64,000 bases of DNA from Deinococcus alpinitundrae (GTDB lineage: Bacteria; Deinococcota; Deinococci; Deinococcales; Deinococcaceae). Below are positions 1-8,149 of the stretch, piece after piece. The stretch covers positions 1-64,000 of the forward strand of contig NZ_WXZL01000008.1 of NCBI RefSeq assembly GCF_009982895.1. Reading direction: 5' to 3'. The notes beneath the pieces are model-generated. The model saw only the letters and a program-made list of their open reading frames with translations. It ran no database searches and was not told the DNA's origin. The position numbers and the translations under genes were made by a program. The first letter of the stretch is position 1. Every line of letters begins with the position of its first letter.

Positions 1-118
1 CACGACTCATTCAGGCGTGGCAGCGTGTTCGGTACATTCAACTCCCGACCCGATTGCTCTCCGGCAGCCAAGCGTGACCGATTTAAGCAGGTATCAATAA
101 GTTACGAACTGATTCTGC

Positions 119-451
119 TCACTTGCCGTCCTTGCCCGGCAGCGGACGGGTGCGGGCCGGGCCGCCGTCCACGCCGCCGTTGCTGCTCGTTCCCACGCCG
201 CCGGTTTCCTTGCCCGCTGTGTCGCTGCCCTCACCCGTGTCGTTGGGTTCGCCCTGGCGGTCCTCGTAGTCGAAGCCGCCCAGACGGCCATCGTCGAAGC
301 CCGGCTGGTCGTTGGGGTTGGCGCGGTCCGCCTTCACGTCGGCGCGCAGCAGGTTCTCGGCGATGTTCTTTTCTTCGAGCAGTTCGGCGGTGGTTCCCTC
401 GTCCACCACTTCGCCCAGCAAGCCATCATTCACAGCGTCACGGTCAGTCAT
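119..451 (-). CDS. Hypothetical small acidic protein
   Basis: A 110-residue protein rich in Asp, Glu, Gly and Asn, with no signal peptide, membrane segment or motif that I recognise. Its N-terminal half (about residues 1-60) is strongly acidic; the C-terminal third is a Gly/Ser/Thr-rich tail ending in basic residues, so much of it is probably disordered. The ATG at 451 is supported by a TAGGCT box exactly six bases upstream, a leaderless arrangement. It is divergent from the MFS gene. It is probably a lineage-specific Deinococcus protein of unknown role. Confidence 0.6.
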   Translation of the reverse strand: MTDRDAVNDGLLGEVVDEGTTAELLEEKNIAENLLRADVKADRANPNDQPGFDDGRLGGFDYEDRQGEPNDTGEGSDTAGKETGGVGTSSNGGVDGGPARTRPLPGKDGK

Positions 452-457
452 CCGGTC

Positions 458-463
458 AGCCTA
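458..463 (-). promoter_or_regulatory. -10 box TAGGCT, leaderless promoter of the 119-451 gene
   Basis: TAGGCT reads on the minus strand and is followed by six bases and then the ATG at 451, so transcription should start at or next to the start codon. I see no convincing -35. Confidence 0.5.
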
Positions 464-559
464 GGGGAAGCGGGTGCGCGGCGACTGAGCACTTGCCTTA
501 AGCGGCGTTTACCCTTGCGCTGAATCTGTGCCCAGCTTCGTGCTAGGCTCTTTCGGCTG

Positions 560-1687
560 ATGAGCCGCCCACTGCCTGCTGCCCGCCTGTCCTCACCCCA
601 CGCCGCGCTGTTCGTGGTGGGTTTCGGTGCTTTTTTGCTGCTGGGCCTCATTCAAGCGGGCTACGGCCCGGCCTTTCCGAGGTTCGAGGCGAGGTTCGGC
701 GTCAGCACGGCCACGGTGGCAGGCATCAGTAGCGCCCACTTTTTTGGCAGCGCGTTGGGGCCGCTGCTCCTCGCTGCGCTGCTGACCCGCTTTGCGCTGC
801 GGACCTCGGTCATGATCGGCAGCGCTGCCTTCGCACTGGGCGTGCTGGGACTAATCGGCGCAGGGCTGCTCGGGGTGGGCTGGCCGCTGATGCTGGCTGC
901 CGCCCTGCTCACCGGCCTGGGTTTCGGGGCGCTCTCGGGGGGCTTTAACGCGGCGTTTGCCACCCTGGGGGCCGGGCCGTCGAGTCTGGTCAACGCCATG
1001 TTCGGCATCGGCTCGGTGGCCGCGCCGCTGCTGGCGCTGGGACTGGGCGCGTACCCTGGTCCGTTCGTGCTGGTGGCGTTGCTGGCCGCTTTGCTCACTG
1101 CCTCGCTGCGCAGCGTGCGAATCTGGCCTGTCCAGCCTGCCGAACTGGCCCAGGGCCGCGTGCCGGTCGGCCAGGTCGCCCGCTTCGGACTGCTGTTTTT
1201 CGCTTACGTCGGCATCGAGGCGGGGCTGGGCAGCTGGGCCACCGTTCACCTCAGCCGCATCGGCAACCCGCATCCGGAAGCCGTCACCAGCCTCTACTGG
1301 CTGGCGCTGACAGCGGGCCGCCTGGGCTTTGCCGCCATCGCCGCCCGCTTTCAGCCGTTCCGGGTCGTGCTGACCTGCGCGGCGCTGGCGTTGATCGGGA
1401 GCTTGCTGATCGCCGTTCCAGTTCTGGCGGCGCTGGGGTATGTGGTCGTGGGGCTGGGCGTCGCGCCGGTCTTTTCCACGCTGCTGGCCTGGTTCACGGC
1501 CCGCTTTCCGGTGCGTGCCGCGCCGCTGATGCTCACGGCGGGCAGTCTGGGCGGCGCGGTGATGCCTGCTTTGATCGGCGTGCTGGTGGCCCGCTTCGGC
1601 GTGCAGGCCGTCGCGCTGACGGTGGCCGCCGACGCCGTGCTGCTGGGCTTCTTGGTGGTGTGGGTGCGGCTCAAGCTGCGCGACTGA
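560..1687 (+). CDS. Major facilitator superfamily transporter
   Basis: A 375-residue polytopic membrane protein with about 11-12 hydrophobic segments and short loops, in the range of compact MFS carriers. The first half contains the Gly/Ala-rich helices typical of the fold (for example GLGFGALSGGFNAAF near residue 115), and the C-terminal half ends in two long helices and a short basic tail. Substrate is not predictable; the shape resembles sugar or drug MFS permeases. A TAGGCT box at 544-549 lies ten bases before the ATG, so the 5' UTR should be only a few bases long. The gene stands alone. Confidence 0.8.
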   Translation: MSRPLPAARLSSPHAALFVVGFGAFLLLGLIQAGYGPAFPRFEARFGVSTATVAGISSAHFFGSALGPLLLAALLTRFALRTSVMIGSAAFALGVLGLIGAGLLGVGWPLMLAAALLTGLGFGALSGGFNAAFATLGAGPSSLVNAMFGIGSVAAPLLALGLGAYPGPFVLVALLAALLTASLRSVRIWPVQPAELAQGRVPVGQVARFGLLFFAYVGIEAGLGSWATVHLSRIGNPHPEAVTSLYWLALTAGRLGFAAIAARFQPFRVVLTCAALALIGSLLIAVPVLAALGYVVVGLGVAPVFSTLLAWFTARFPVRAAPLMLTAGSLGGAVMPALIGVLVARFGVQAVALTVAADAVLLGFLVVWVRLKLRD

Positions 1688-1741
1688 CCGCAGGAGCCGA
1701 GGGAGACACAGCACGAATCGGAGACGGCCTCGGCATTCTCA

Positions 1742-1787
1742 TATCAGATTCTGATAATCACTAGCTATGTATAAGAATCTGATAACA
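1742..1787. repeat. Palindrome and repeated half-site around the lepB start
   Basis: A perfect 15-base palindrome, TATCAGATTCTGATA, lies at 1742-1756, and a near copy of its right half (AGAATCTGATAA) recurs 16 bases downstream, overlapping the annotated first codons of lepB. GATAAT within it could act as a -10 box. It may be an operator. Confidence 0.45.
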
Positions 1788-2552
1788 AAGTTGTCGGGCT
1801 GGCGGATGCTGTGGGCGTGGCTGGAGCCGCTGGTGCTGGCCGTCGTCATCACCCAGGTCGGTGTGACGCTGGTGGGCGTGGACGGTGCGAGCATGATGCC
1901 CAACCTGCGCCACCACGAACGCCTGTTGATTCCCAAGTACGAAACCTGGCTGCACAAGCTGGGCGTGGGCGACTTCCGGCGCGGCGACATTCTGGTGTTC
2001 AAACCACCCACGCACGATCTCGACCGTCCGCTGTTGGGCGATTGGCTGGGTCAGTGGACCAATCACCTCACCTACCGGCCCTTTCTGGTTAAGAGGCTGA
2101 TCGGGCTGCCGGGCGACCGGGTGCGGGTGTCGGGTGGCGAGGTGTTCGTGAATGGCGTGCGGATCAGTCAGCAGTTCACGGCGGCTTACTGGCAGGCCCA
2201 GGGCTGCTGGGACCAGAGCAGCGCTGTCGCCAATCACGCCCGCCTGGACGTGGCAACAGGCCAGGCAAGCGGTGAAGTGACGCTGGGGGCTGGGCAATAC
2301 TTCCTGATGGGCGACAACCGCACGGCAAGCGGCTCGGAAGACTCGCGGCTTTTCGGGCTTGTGGCCCGGCGCGACATCGCAGGCCGTGCGGCGGCGGTGG
2401 TGTGGCCCCTCCTGCGCCGCCGCACGGCGATTTACGACTGTCACGCCACCTTCAGGCCGCAGGACCACGTGATCTACAGTGGGCCGTCGGCGCTCAACCT
2501 GCGCTGGCTTGGGCGTCCGGCGGCGTTCGGCGCGGCGCGGCTCTCCCGCTGA
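1767..2552 (+). CDS. lepB: Signal peptidase I
   Basis: Membrane-anchored serine/lysine endopeptidase that removes Sec and Tat signal peptides at the outer face of the inner membrane. One N-terminal membrane segment (about residues 17-37) is followed directly by box B, GASMMP, with nucleophile Ser42. The general base is Lys109 in [12 protein letters not shown], and the late conserved box is [16 protein letters not shown]. At 261 residues it is a normal size for the family. The start is uncertain: the ATG at 1767 overlaps a repeat, and an in-frame ATG at 1806, just before the membrane helix, is an alternative. It has no obvious operon partner. Confidence 0.92.
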   Translation: MYKNLITKLSGWRMLWAWLEPLVLAVVITQVGVTLVGVDGASMMPNLRHHERLLIPKYETWLHKLGVGDFRRGDILVFKPPTHDLDRPLLGDWLGQWTNHLTYRPFLVKRLIGLPGDRVRVSGGEVFVNGVRISQQFTAAYWQAQGCWDQSSAVANHARLDVATGQASGEVTLGAGQYFLMGDNRTASGSEDSRLFGLVARRDIAGRAAAVVWPLLRRRTAIYDCHATFRPQDHVIYSGPSALNLRWLGRPAAFGAARLSR

Positions 2553-2704
2553 GGTGGGCGTTGCCTTCAGCCGCTGTAGAGGGCCTGCTCGCTGCCATCC
2601 GCTCTCGCACGGCTTCCACTCGCTCTACCTGTGCGCTTTGCAAGTCCGCCCGGGCATGAAAAGAGACGTATTTCCATGACGCATGCTCTATGCTTTGGCA
2701 ATTC

Positions 2705-2734
2705 TTGCCCCACCAAGACCGCCTGTGGCAGAAT
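2705..2734 (+). promoter_or_regulatory. Candidate promoter of the Gfh1-like gene
   Basis: TTGCCC at 2705-2710 and CAGAAT at 2729-2734 are separated by 18 bases. Transcription would start near 2741, giving a 5' UTR of about 75 bases with a good GGAGG ribosome-binding site. Confidence 0.4.
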
Positions 2735-2815
2735 GACGCCGCTTCAAGTCTGGTTTCAGCTTCACTTCAGCTCCCGCGCCACTGGCAAAAAGCGGGACTT
2801 CATCACGGAGGACGT

Positions 2816-3301
2816 ATGGCCGCAGAGCATAAGCAGATCAAGCTGACCCAGGAAGGCTTCGAGCGCCTTCAGCGCAATCTGGAGCAGGAGCAGGGCCGTC
2901 TGGCCGAGGCCACCCGCATCTTGCAAGAGCAGATGGAAGCCAGTGCCGATTTCGAGGACACGGGCTTGGAAGACGCCAAGCGCGAGAAGGTCATGATTGA
3001 GGCGCGCATCGAGGAATTCGAGGACACCCTGGCGCGCGCCACCCTGATCACCGGCGATGAGCACACCGGCAAGGTCGAACTCGGCAGTGTGCTGGTCCTT
3101 TATAACGAGGCTACCAAGCAGGACATGAAGGTGCAGCTCGTCAGCGCGCCGGAAGCCACCATGCGCGGCGGCAGCCTCTCTAAGATCAGTGACGACAGCC
3201 CAGTGGGCCGCGAGTTGCTGGGGCGCAAGAAGGGTGAGAGCTTCGTCGTGAATCTGGAGAGCGGCAAGCAGATGAAGTACAAGATCAAGAGCCTGGATTG
3301 A
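2816..3301 (+). CDS. gfh1: Gre-family RNA polymerase secondary-channel factor, Gfh1-like
   Basis: A 161-residue protein with the two-domain Gre layout: an N-terminal antiparallel coiled coil (about 10-80) and a C-terminal FKBP-like domain (about 85-161, with [15 protein letters not shown]). The hairpin tip reads [13 protein letters not shown] instead of the GreA tip, which is normally a D/E pair followed by NAEY. It therefore resembles Thermus Gfh1, which inhibits transcription rather than stimulating cleavage, as does [11 protein letters not shown] in the coiled coil. The start at 2816 is chosen because CACGGAGG lies just before it; a longer in-frame extension has no such site. GreA is the alternative, but the tip argues against it. 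Confidence 0.8.
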   Translation: MAAEHKQIKLTQEGFERLQRNLEQEQGRLAEATRILQEQMEASADFEDTGLEDAKREKVMIEARIEEFEDTLARATLITGDEHTGKVELGSVLVLYNEATKQDMKVQLVSAPEATMRGGSLSKISDDSPVGRELLGRKKGESFVVNLESGKQMKYKIKSLD

Positions 3302-3422
3302 GGCCGCTCCGTTGAGCGGACGCTGGAAGCACGATCTTTGGGCGTGAACGAGCTGGTAGTGGCGTCTGTGGAAGTTTGTCTCGTCCCTGCAACCGGATCA
3401 CTGCTCCAAGTTGAAAGTCAGC

Positions 3423-3468
3423 AGGAAGCGAGGCGTCTAAAGAATGTGCTTTAGACGCCTCGCTTCCT
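3423..3468. terminator. Perfect 20-bp hairpin between convergent genes
   Basis: Arms 3423-3442 and 3449-3468 are perfectly complementary over 20 bp around a six-base loop. It sits between the gfh1-like gene (+) and the TspO-like gene (-). There is no T-run on either side, so it may be a Rho-independent-like stop lacking a U tract, an mRNA 3' stabiliser, or a dispersed repeat. Confidence 0.5.
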
Positions 3469-3500
3469 ACAGGTTGAACGGTTACCGGGAGATCGTCGGC

Positions 3501-4169
3501 TCAGGCTGTCAGTCGCCGTGTCCCGCTGCCGGGTTTACCGCTGCGCACGAAGGCGGCGGCCAGCAGAATCAAGACCCCGACGATCAAACCGCCGAGCACG
3601 ACGGTCATCTCCGGGCGGGCCAGATAAACGCCCCAGTAGGCCCACAAAATTACGCCGCTGACGGCCAGATCGCGGTTGGCGCGCAGCAGAAACGCCCCCA
3701 CCAGCGAGGCGACGACGACCAGTAGCGCCGACCAGATGGGGCCGCTCAGCCCCAGGGCGAGCGTCTCGCTGCGTTTGAGTTCCAGGCTTCTGAGCCGCGT
3801 GTAGAGCCAGATCAGCGAGCCAAGCAGTGCCAGCATGATCAGCACGCTCAACCCGAAATGAAGGCTCTGAAAGGCCAGCAGCCAGCTGACGTTGAGCAGA
3901 TTGGCCAGCATGTACGGCCAGAACAGAGCGTCGTAGCGCGCTCCCCGCTGGCCCGGCAGCGCCTGATATACCGCAAAGACCAGCAGGCCCAGGAAGATGA
4001 TGCCCCAGATGGCGAAGGTCAGTCCGGCGGGTGTAAAGGCGTTGGGCAGCGAGTCCGAAATCTCACCGTTGCTGTTACCGAACAGCGGCAGGGCGTTGGA
4101 GAGATAGTTCATGACCAGCGTCAGCAGCGTGGCCAGGACCAAGGTGATCTGTCTGGAAAGGCCTGTCAT
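3501..4169 (-). CDS. TspO/MBR-family tryptophan-rich sensory protein homologue
   Basis: A 222-residue membrane protein with six to seven hydrophobic segments. The family pattern FTPAGLTFAIWG followed by a long helix appears near residues 45-65, and an Asn/Trp-rich second helix pair (LLNVSWLLAFQ) follows. TspO proteins bind porphyrins and are linked to oxidative stress and tetrapyrrole handling; this longer subgroup is annotated as tryptophan-rich sensory protein. The ATG at 4169 is preceded six bases upstream by TAGGGT, supporting a leaderless transcript. The C-terminus is a short basic tail. Confidence 0.72.
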   Translation of the reverse strand: MTGLSRQITLVLATLLTLVMNYLSNALPLFGNSNGEISDSLPNAFTPAGLTFAIWGIIFLGLLVFAVYQALPGQRGARYDALFWPYMLANLLNVSWLLAFQSLHFGLSVLIMLALLGSLIWLYTRLRSLELKRSETLALGLSGPIWSALLVVVASLVGAFLLRANRDLAVSGVILWAYWGVYLARPEMTVVLGGLIVGVLILLAAAFVRSGKPGSGTRRLTA

Positions 4170-4175
4170 GGATTT

Positions 4176-4181
4176 ACCCTA
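4176..4181 (-). promoter_or_regulatory. -10 box TAGGGT, leaderless promoter of the TspO-like gene
   Basis: TAGGGT on the minus strand, then six bases, then the ATG at 4169. Confidence 0.5.
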
Positions 4182-4271
4182 ACGGTTCTCGCCGTCAACT
4201 GACTGCGGGGGAAGTTGCCAACGGACGCCCTCAGTGCTTGAGCAAGGCTTCAGCCAATCATCTTTTAGAAG

Positions 4272-5093
4272 TCAGCGGCGAAGGGTACGCCGCGCGCCGA
4301 TGCTCACGCAGGCGGCGGCAAGGGGAGCCAGTGCCAGCGTTTCGCGCCGCAGCAGCCCCAGCACCAGCGTGCCGAGGCTGAGCAGTCGAGCGGCCCGCAC
4401 CCGCTCGTCCGAAACCTTACCCGGCACCAGATCGCACGAACTGGTGATGCGTTCGGAGGCGGCGAGCTGATTGCTCAGGCCCAGTGCCGTCAGGCTCAGC
4501 AAATCGGCCAGGACGCTGTGGCCCGCACCCCGACCGGCGGCAGGCAGTGCTCCGGCGGCCAGCACCCCCAGACCAGAAAGCGGTGGCGCGCTGAAGCGGT
4601 CACGCGCCTGACTCGACCACGCCAGCGCCGCGCCCGGCATCAAGCTGGAAACGCTGCTGCTGCTGAGGGCGGCGGCAGCGGCCTGCACGCCCAGGGCGGC
4701 AGCGTCTTGGGCACTCGGCGCTGGCCCTACCGTGGCGACTAGGGCGCGGGTGCTGCTGAGTGCCACGAAGCCCGGCAGGACGTGGCGTAGGCTGCTCAGC
4801 CCTTCGGGCGGCTCGGCCGCGTCTGCGGGCCGCCCCAGCGAGGCCACGAAGGCCAGCGGCATGGCGATCAGTGCCGTCTGCGAATGATCGGGGTCGAGTT
4901 CGCGGCCGATGGCCCAGCTGGTGAAGGTACCCAGGCCGATGCGCAGGCTGGCGGGCCAGGAGTGTCCCAGCAGTTTGGCGCTCAGCAATCCCAGGCCCAG
5001 TCCGGCAGCGGCCCAGCGGTTGGAGGGATAGGCGAAGTCGAGCGGCCGGGGGAGGGCGGAGACTAGAACTGGCCGAGCGGTGACGGAAGGCAT
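4272..5093 (-). CDS. Hypothetical Ala/Leu-rich protein, possibly membrane-associated
   Basis: A 273-residue protein very rich in Ala, Leu and Ser, with several weakly hydrophobic stretches (about residues 25-60, 95-140, 170-205 and 235-260). No catalytic motif is visible. The codon usage is high-G+C like the rest of the chromosome, in contrast with the divergent AT-rich pilin operon that begins 64 bases away. A TACGGT box five bases before the ATG supports this start. Function unknown. Confidence 0.6.
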   Translation of the reverse strand: MPSVTARPVLVSALPRPLDFAYPSNRWAAAGLGLGLLSAKLLGHSWPASLRIGLGTFTSWAIGRELDPDHSQTALIAMPLAFVASLGRPADAAEPPEGLSSLRHVLPGFVALSSTRALVATVGPAPSAQDAAALGVQAAAAALSSSSVSSLMPGAALAWSSQARDRFSAPPLSGLGVLAAGALPAAGRGAGHSVLADLLSLTALGLSNQLAASERITSSCDLVPGKVSDERVRAARLLSLGTLVLGLLRRETLALAPLAAACVSIGARRTLRR

Positions 5094-5098
5094 CCCTT

Positions 5099-5104
5099 AC
5101 CGTA
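5099..5104 (-). promoter_or_regulatory. -10 box TACGGT, leaderless promoter of the 4272-5093 gene
   Basis: TACGGT on the minus strand, five bases before the ATG at 5093. It shares a short divergent region with the pilin operon promoter. Confidence 0.45.
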
Positions 5105-5157
5105 CTCCCCCTGAACAGGTGTTTTTTCGTAAGACCCCTTGCGCCATAGTTAAACTT

Positions 5158-7314
5158 ATGAAGGGAAAGAGGTTGGAAGAGGGCGCGGCGCTGGTGGTGC
5201 TGGTCCTGATGATCCTGGTGATTCTGGCCGGAGTCATCGTCGTGAACGCCAATTTAGCGGTTAATACTCGTCGAAACACGGCTGATCAGCGGGCGTTGCT
5301 TCAAGCCCAATATCGTGCAGAATCCGGGGTTTCGCAGGCTCAAGCACAATTGGATTTCTTCGATATTTTAACGGACAATCTTAAGCCTGCCAATACTGTT
5401 TATCGCAATAATATGCAGGATATGTTTGTAAGTATCTGTAGCGAGGCGGGCGCTCCGTCGAATATCAACACTGCCTCCCCGCTGCCCTCGTTCGTTGCAT
5501 TAGACGGCACTCATTTCATAAGAAATCTGAGTGGTTTAATCTTCTGTGACCTAACTAATAAGCCCTCTCCGGTCAAGGGTTTAACAGCGCTCTTTAGAAA
5601 TTATTTCAATACTACAAACCCAACGAGCACTCTTTCCGATATGGGACTCGGTGGAACAAAGCTCGACGCTTACATTACGTCAGTGTTTAAACAGGGTACG
5701 CTGAACAGCGACGGGACCCTGTCGACTTCTTCAAGCAATAATCAAAGCTCACTCTCGTTTGGGGTCATCCCTATTGCAATTACACGACCTGGCCTTGATG
5801 TCTTCAATTTTACATTCATGGTGAGTGACTTAAAAAGTACAGGAAACCAGAGTGCCGGGGTTCGGAGTGTACGTTCAGACGCCACTGATTTCTCCAAACG
5901 TCAAGTTTATACACTCACTGTTGCAAAGCCTAGCTTCGCTAAATATGCGTTGTTTACAAACCATCACTATTCAAATTCATCTGATACTAATACCCTTTGG
6001 TTTACTAAGGATACCCAATTCAGTGGTCCTGTCCACACCAATCAAAACTTTAATTTTAATGCGAATCCTTACTTCGGAGGGCAGATGACCTCGGCTGGTT
6101 GTCCGGCTGGGCAGATCAAGACGGACTCTATGGGAGCCGACTATTGTGCTATTGCGCAATCGGCTGGCGCTCGCTTCTATAGCTCTAGCCAGACTACAAT
6201 TCAGAGTTCCGCCAATATCAAGTCATCAGCGACCAGCATCAGTGGAAAGCCTTTCAAGGAGCTTTCGTTCGGAAACAATACCTCTGACAAACCAATTGTC
6301 GGTGATGCGAAGTGGAATAGCGACTTTATTCAGCTTCCCGAAAACGGTCAGAATCAGATCAACGACTCAAAAAATATAACGAACATTAATGGAATTGACC
6401 AGACAGGTTTATATCTAGATAGTGCCATAAAAAAGATAAGTTACGGGATATCTGGAACAGGTGTTAATAAATATCAACTTATAAATTATACCAGATCAGA
6501 CTCTAAAGATATTTATCTTCGTTTTGATGCTAGTAAGACGATGCAAATCAACACAGGAACAATCAGTGCGCCGAACTGGGTGAACGCCAATAAGAACCTA
6601 TCAACAGGAGAATGGCAGGCATCAACGATTCCAGGAGGTAGTTCTGCCAAATTTAATGGGGTTATTTACGCCAAAGGTGGAGTCAAAAGCGTCTATGGAA
6701 GCGCTGACCCTGCTGTTGCAAGTTTTGCTCAAATGACTCTTTCGGCAGATCAAGATATCGTATTGACTGGAAACCTGAAATATGAACAGTCTCCTTGTGA
6801 CTCTGGAACAGCTAAGACAGCAGTGTGCTCTAGCTTCGATGGTAATGGAAATATCATCCAAAACGTTCTTGGGATCTACTCTTCCAATGGGAATATTGAG
6901 ATTGCAAACAATTCAACTAACACTACCCAAGTGACTGACCCTGACAAAGGCACGGTCAATGCTCCTAATAACCTTACCGTACAGGCTGTACTTATGGCTT
7001 CAAAAGGAGCAATTCAGGTTCAAAATTATGCACTGGGAAGCGCTCGTGGAGCCTTGAATTTGACGGGTGGGGTCATTGAAAATATTTATGGCGCTTTTTT
7101 CACATTCAATGGAACTACTGGCGTTCAGTCGACAGGATTCAATCGTAATTTCGTTTACGATCCTCGTATGGACATCGGCTTCTCGCCCCCTAGTTTTCCG
7201 ACGCAGAAGAATTGGGATATAAGCATGAAATATAACCTGACGGCTGGGGATAGGGATAGCATAAATGCCGCGAATATCCTACTCACGGGCAATGTCAGGC
7301 AGACAGCCCCATGA
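5158..7314 (+). CDS. Large PilX/ComZ-like minor pilin, candidate tip protein of a type IV pilus
   Basis: A 718-residue protein. Its N-terminus (EEGAALVVLVLMILVILAG, about residues 6-24) is the PilX-type transmembrane helix, in which a short basic leader precedes the Glu and a hydrophobic run, without the GFTLxE signature. The rest is a long Asn/Ser/Thr-rich ectodomain with scattered Cys (around GCPAG and QSPCDSG) and a filamentous, repeat-poor look. PilX proteins are normally about 200 residues, whereas Thermus ComZ, a large pseudopilin of the DNA-uptake pilus encoded with small pilins, is the closest analogue I know. The start at 5158 keeps the pilin-like N-terminus; a longer in-frame start at 5080 overlaps the divergent gene. 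Base composition is strikingly AT-rich: 6361-6420 is 30% G+C by my count. Confidence 0.72.
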   Translation: MKGKRLEEGAALVVLVLMILVILAGVIVVNANLAVNTRRNTADQRALLQAQYRAESGVSQAQAQLDFFDILTDNLKPANTVYRNNMQDMFVSICSEAGAPSNINTASPLPSFVALDGTHFIRNLSGLIFCDLTNKPSPVKGLTALFRNYFNTTNPTSTLSDMGLGGTKLDAYITSVFKQGTLNSDGTLSTSSSNNQSSLSFGVIPIAITRPGLDVFNFTFMVSDLKSTGNQSAGVRSVRSDATDFSKRQVYTLTVAKPSFAKYALFTNHHYSNSSDTNTLWFTKDTQFSGPVHTNQNFNFNANPYFGGQMTSAGCPAGQIKTDSMGADYCAIAQSAGARFYSSSQTTIQSSANIKSSATSISGKPFKELSFGNNTSDKPIVGDAKWNSDFIQLPENGQNQINDSKNITNINGIDQTGLYLDSAIKKISYGISGTGVNKYQLINYTRSDSKDIYLRFDASKTMQINTGTISAPNWVNANKNLSTGEWQASTIPGGSSAKFNGVIYAKGGVKSVYGSADPAVASFAQMTLSADQDIVLTGNLKYEQSPCDSGTAKTAVCSSFDGNGNIIQNVLGIYSSNGNIEIANNSTNTTQVTDPDKGTVNAPNNLTVQAVLMASKGAIQVQNYALGSARGALNLTGGVIENIYGAFFTFNGTTGVQSTGFNRNFVYDPRMDIGFSPPSFPTQKNWDISMKYNLTAGDRDSINAANILLTGNVRQTAP

Positions 7315-7751
7315 ATAAAAAGCAGTATGGATTCACACTTCTCGAAATACTAATTGTCATGGTCATTATTGGTATTCTGGCAACCATATTGTTCTTTAAT
7401 TTTAATGCTCAACTTCAAAAAACCCGCCTTCGCAATGCCGTAACTATACTCTCTAGTGATCTAGAGCGGGCACGTAGTGTTTCCTGGCGTTCAGGACAGA
7501 ATACTAAAGTCCAGCTCCTCAGTAACAGAACGGGATATACCTATCAGCAGGGAGGTTCAAGCTCTACGGTTATTTTCCCCGATGGGGTGACAGCTTCCCT
7601 CTCTCCGACCAGCCTAGCCAACGCTATTTCATATAGCGCTCCTTTTGCTGATACAGGCGCCATAAGTGGAACTTTTACTCTAGAGGCAGCGAATCCAAGT
7701 TATACAAGTACGATCAGAGTTATCGGTGTTACCGGCAAGGTTATCAGATGA
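7311..7751 (+). CDS. Type IV minor pilin, FimT/GspH-like
   Basis: A 146-residue prepilin with a class III signal: basic leader MNKKQY, then GFTLLEILIVMVIIGI, with cleavage expected after Gly8 and Glu at mature position 5. The long amphipathic helix continues to about residue 45 and includes TRLRNAVTILSSDLERARS, which is typical of FimT/GspH. It starts within the stop of the large pilin gene (ATGA overlap), implying translational coupling. It would be processed and methylated by PilD and join the minor-pilin initiation complex. Confidence 0.85.
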   Translation: MNKKQYGFTLLEILIVMVIIGILATILFFNFNAQLQKTRLRNAVTILSSDLERARSVSWRSGQNTKVQLLSNRTGYTYQQGGSSSTVIFPDGVTASLSPTSLANAISYSAPFADTGAISGTFTLEAANPSYTSTIRVIGVTGKVIR

Positions 7752-8149
7752 AAAAACATGCGAATCAAGGCTTTACCATTATAGAGATTCTCGTGGCTGT
7801 CTTCATTCTAGGAATTATCATCATCATCACTGCCCAGCCTCTTCTCAGTTCTCTTAGGCTCAGTGGAACCTCAGAAAAAACGTTGAACGGAACTAGAGAA
7901 GCCCAAGATGTTCTCGAACGTGCTCGCGCTACAGTCGTGGGTGATTACGCGAGTCCCCAAGCGGACTTGAATGTTATGTCCAAACCGGCGACTTCGACGG
8001 TTCTATGTCAGGATGTGGCCCCTGATTTTTCGATCAGTGCGACTTGTGCCGATACTTCCGGAAATACTCCTTTCTTACGTCGTTTAACTGTTACCACTAC
8101 AATCCTAGATCAATCTCCGGTGATTCTGAGTCTGGATGTGAGGCCATGA
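7748..8149 (+). CDS. Type IV minor pilin, PilV/GspI-like
   Basis: A 133-residue prepilin with leader MKKHANQ followed by GFTIIEILVAVFILGIIII; the mature protein would begin at Phe with Glu5. It has a short globular domain with two Cys (LCQDVAPD and SATCAD), likely a disulfide outside the cytoplasm. It overlaps its upstream neighbour by ATGA. Its size and the ILVAVFILGI core fit the PilV/GspI class of minor pilins. Confidence 0.83.
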   Translation: MKKHANQGFTIIEILVAVFILGIIIIITAQPLLSSLRLSGTSEKTLNGTREAQDVLERARATVVGDYASPQADLNVMSKPATSTVLCQDVAPDFSISATCADTSGNTPFLRRLTVTTTILDQSPVILSLDVRP

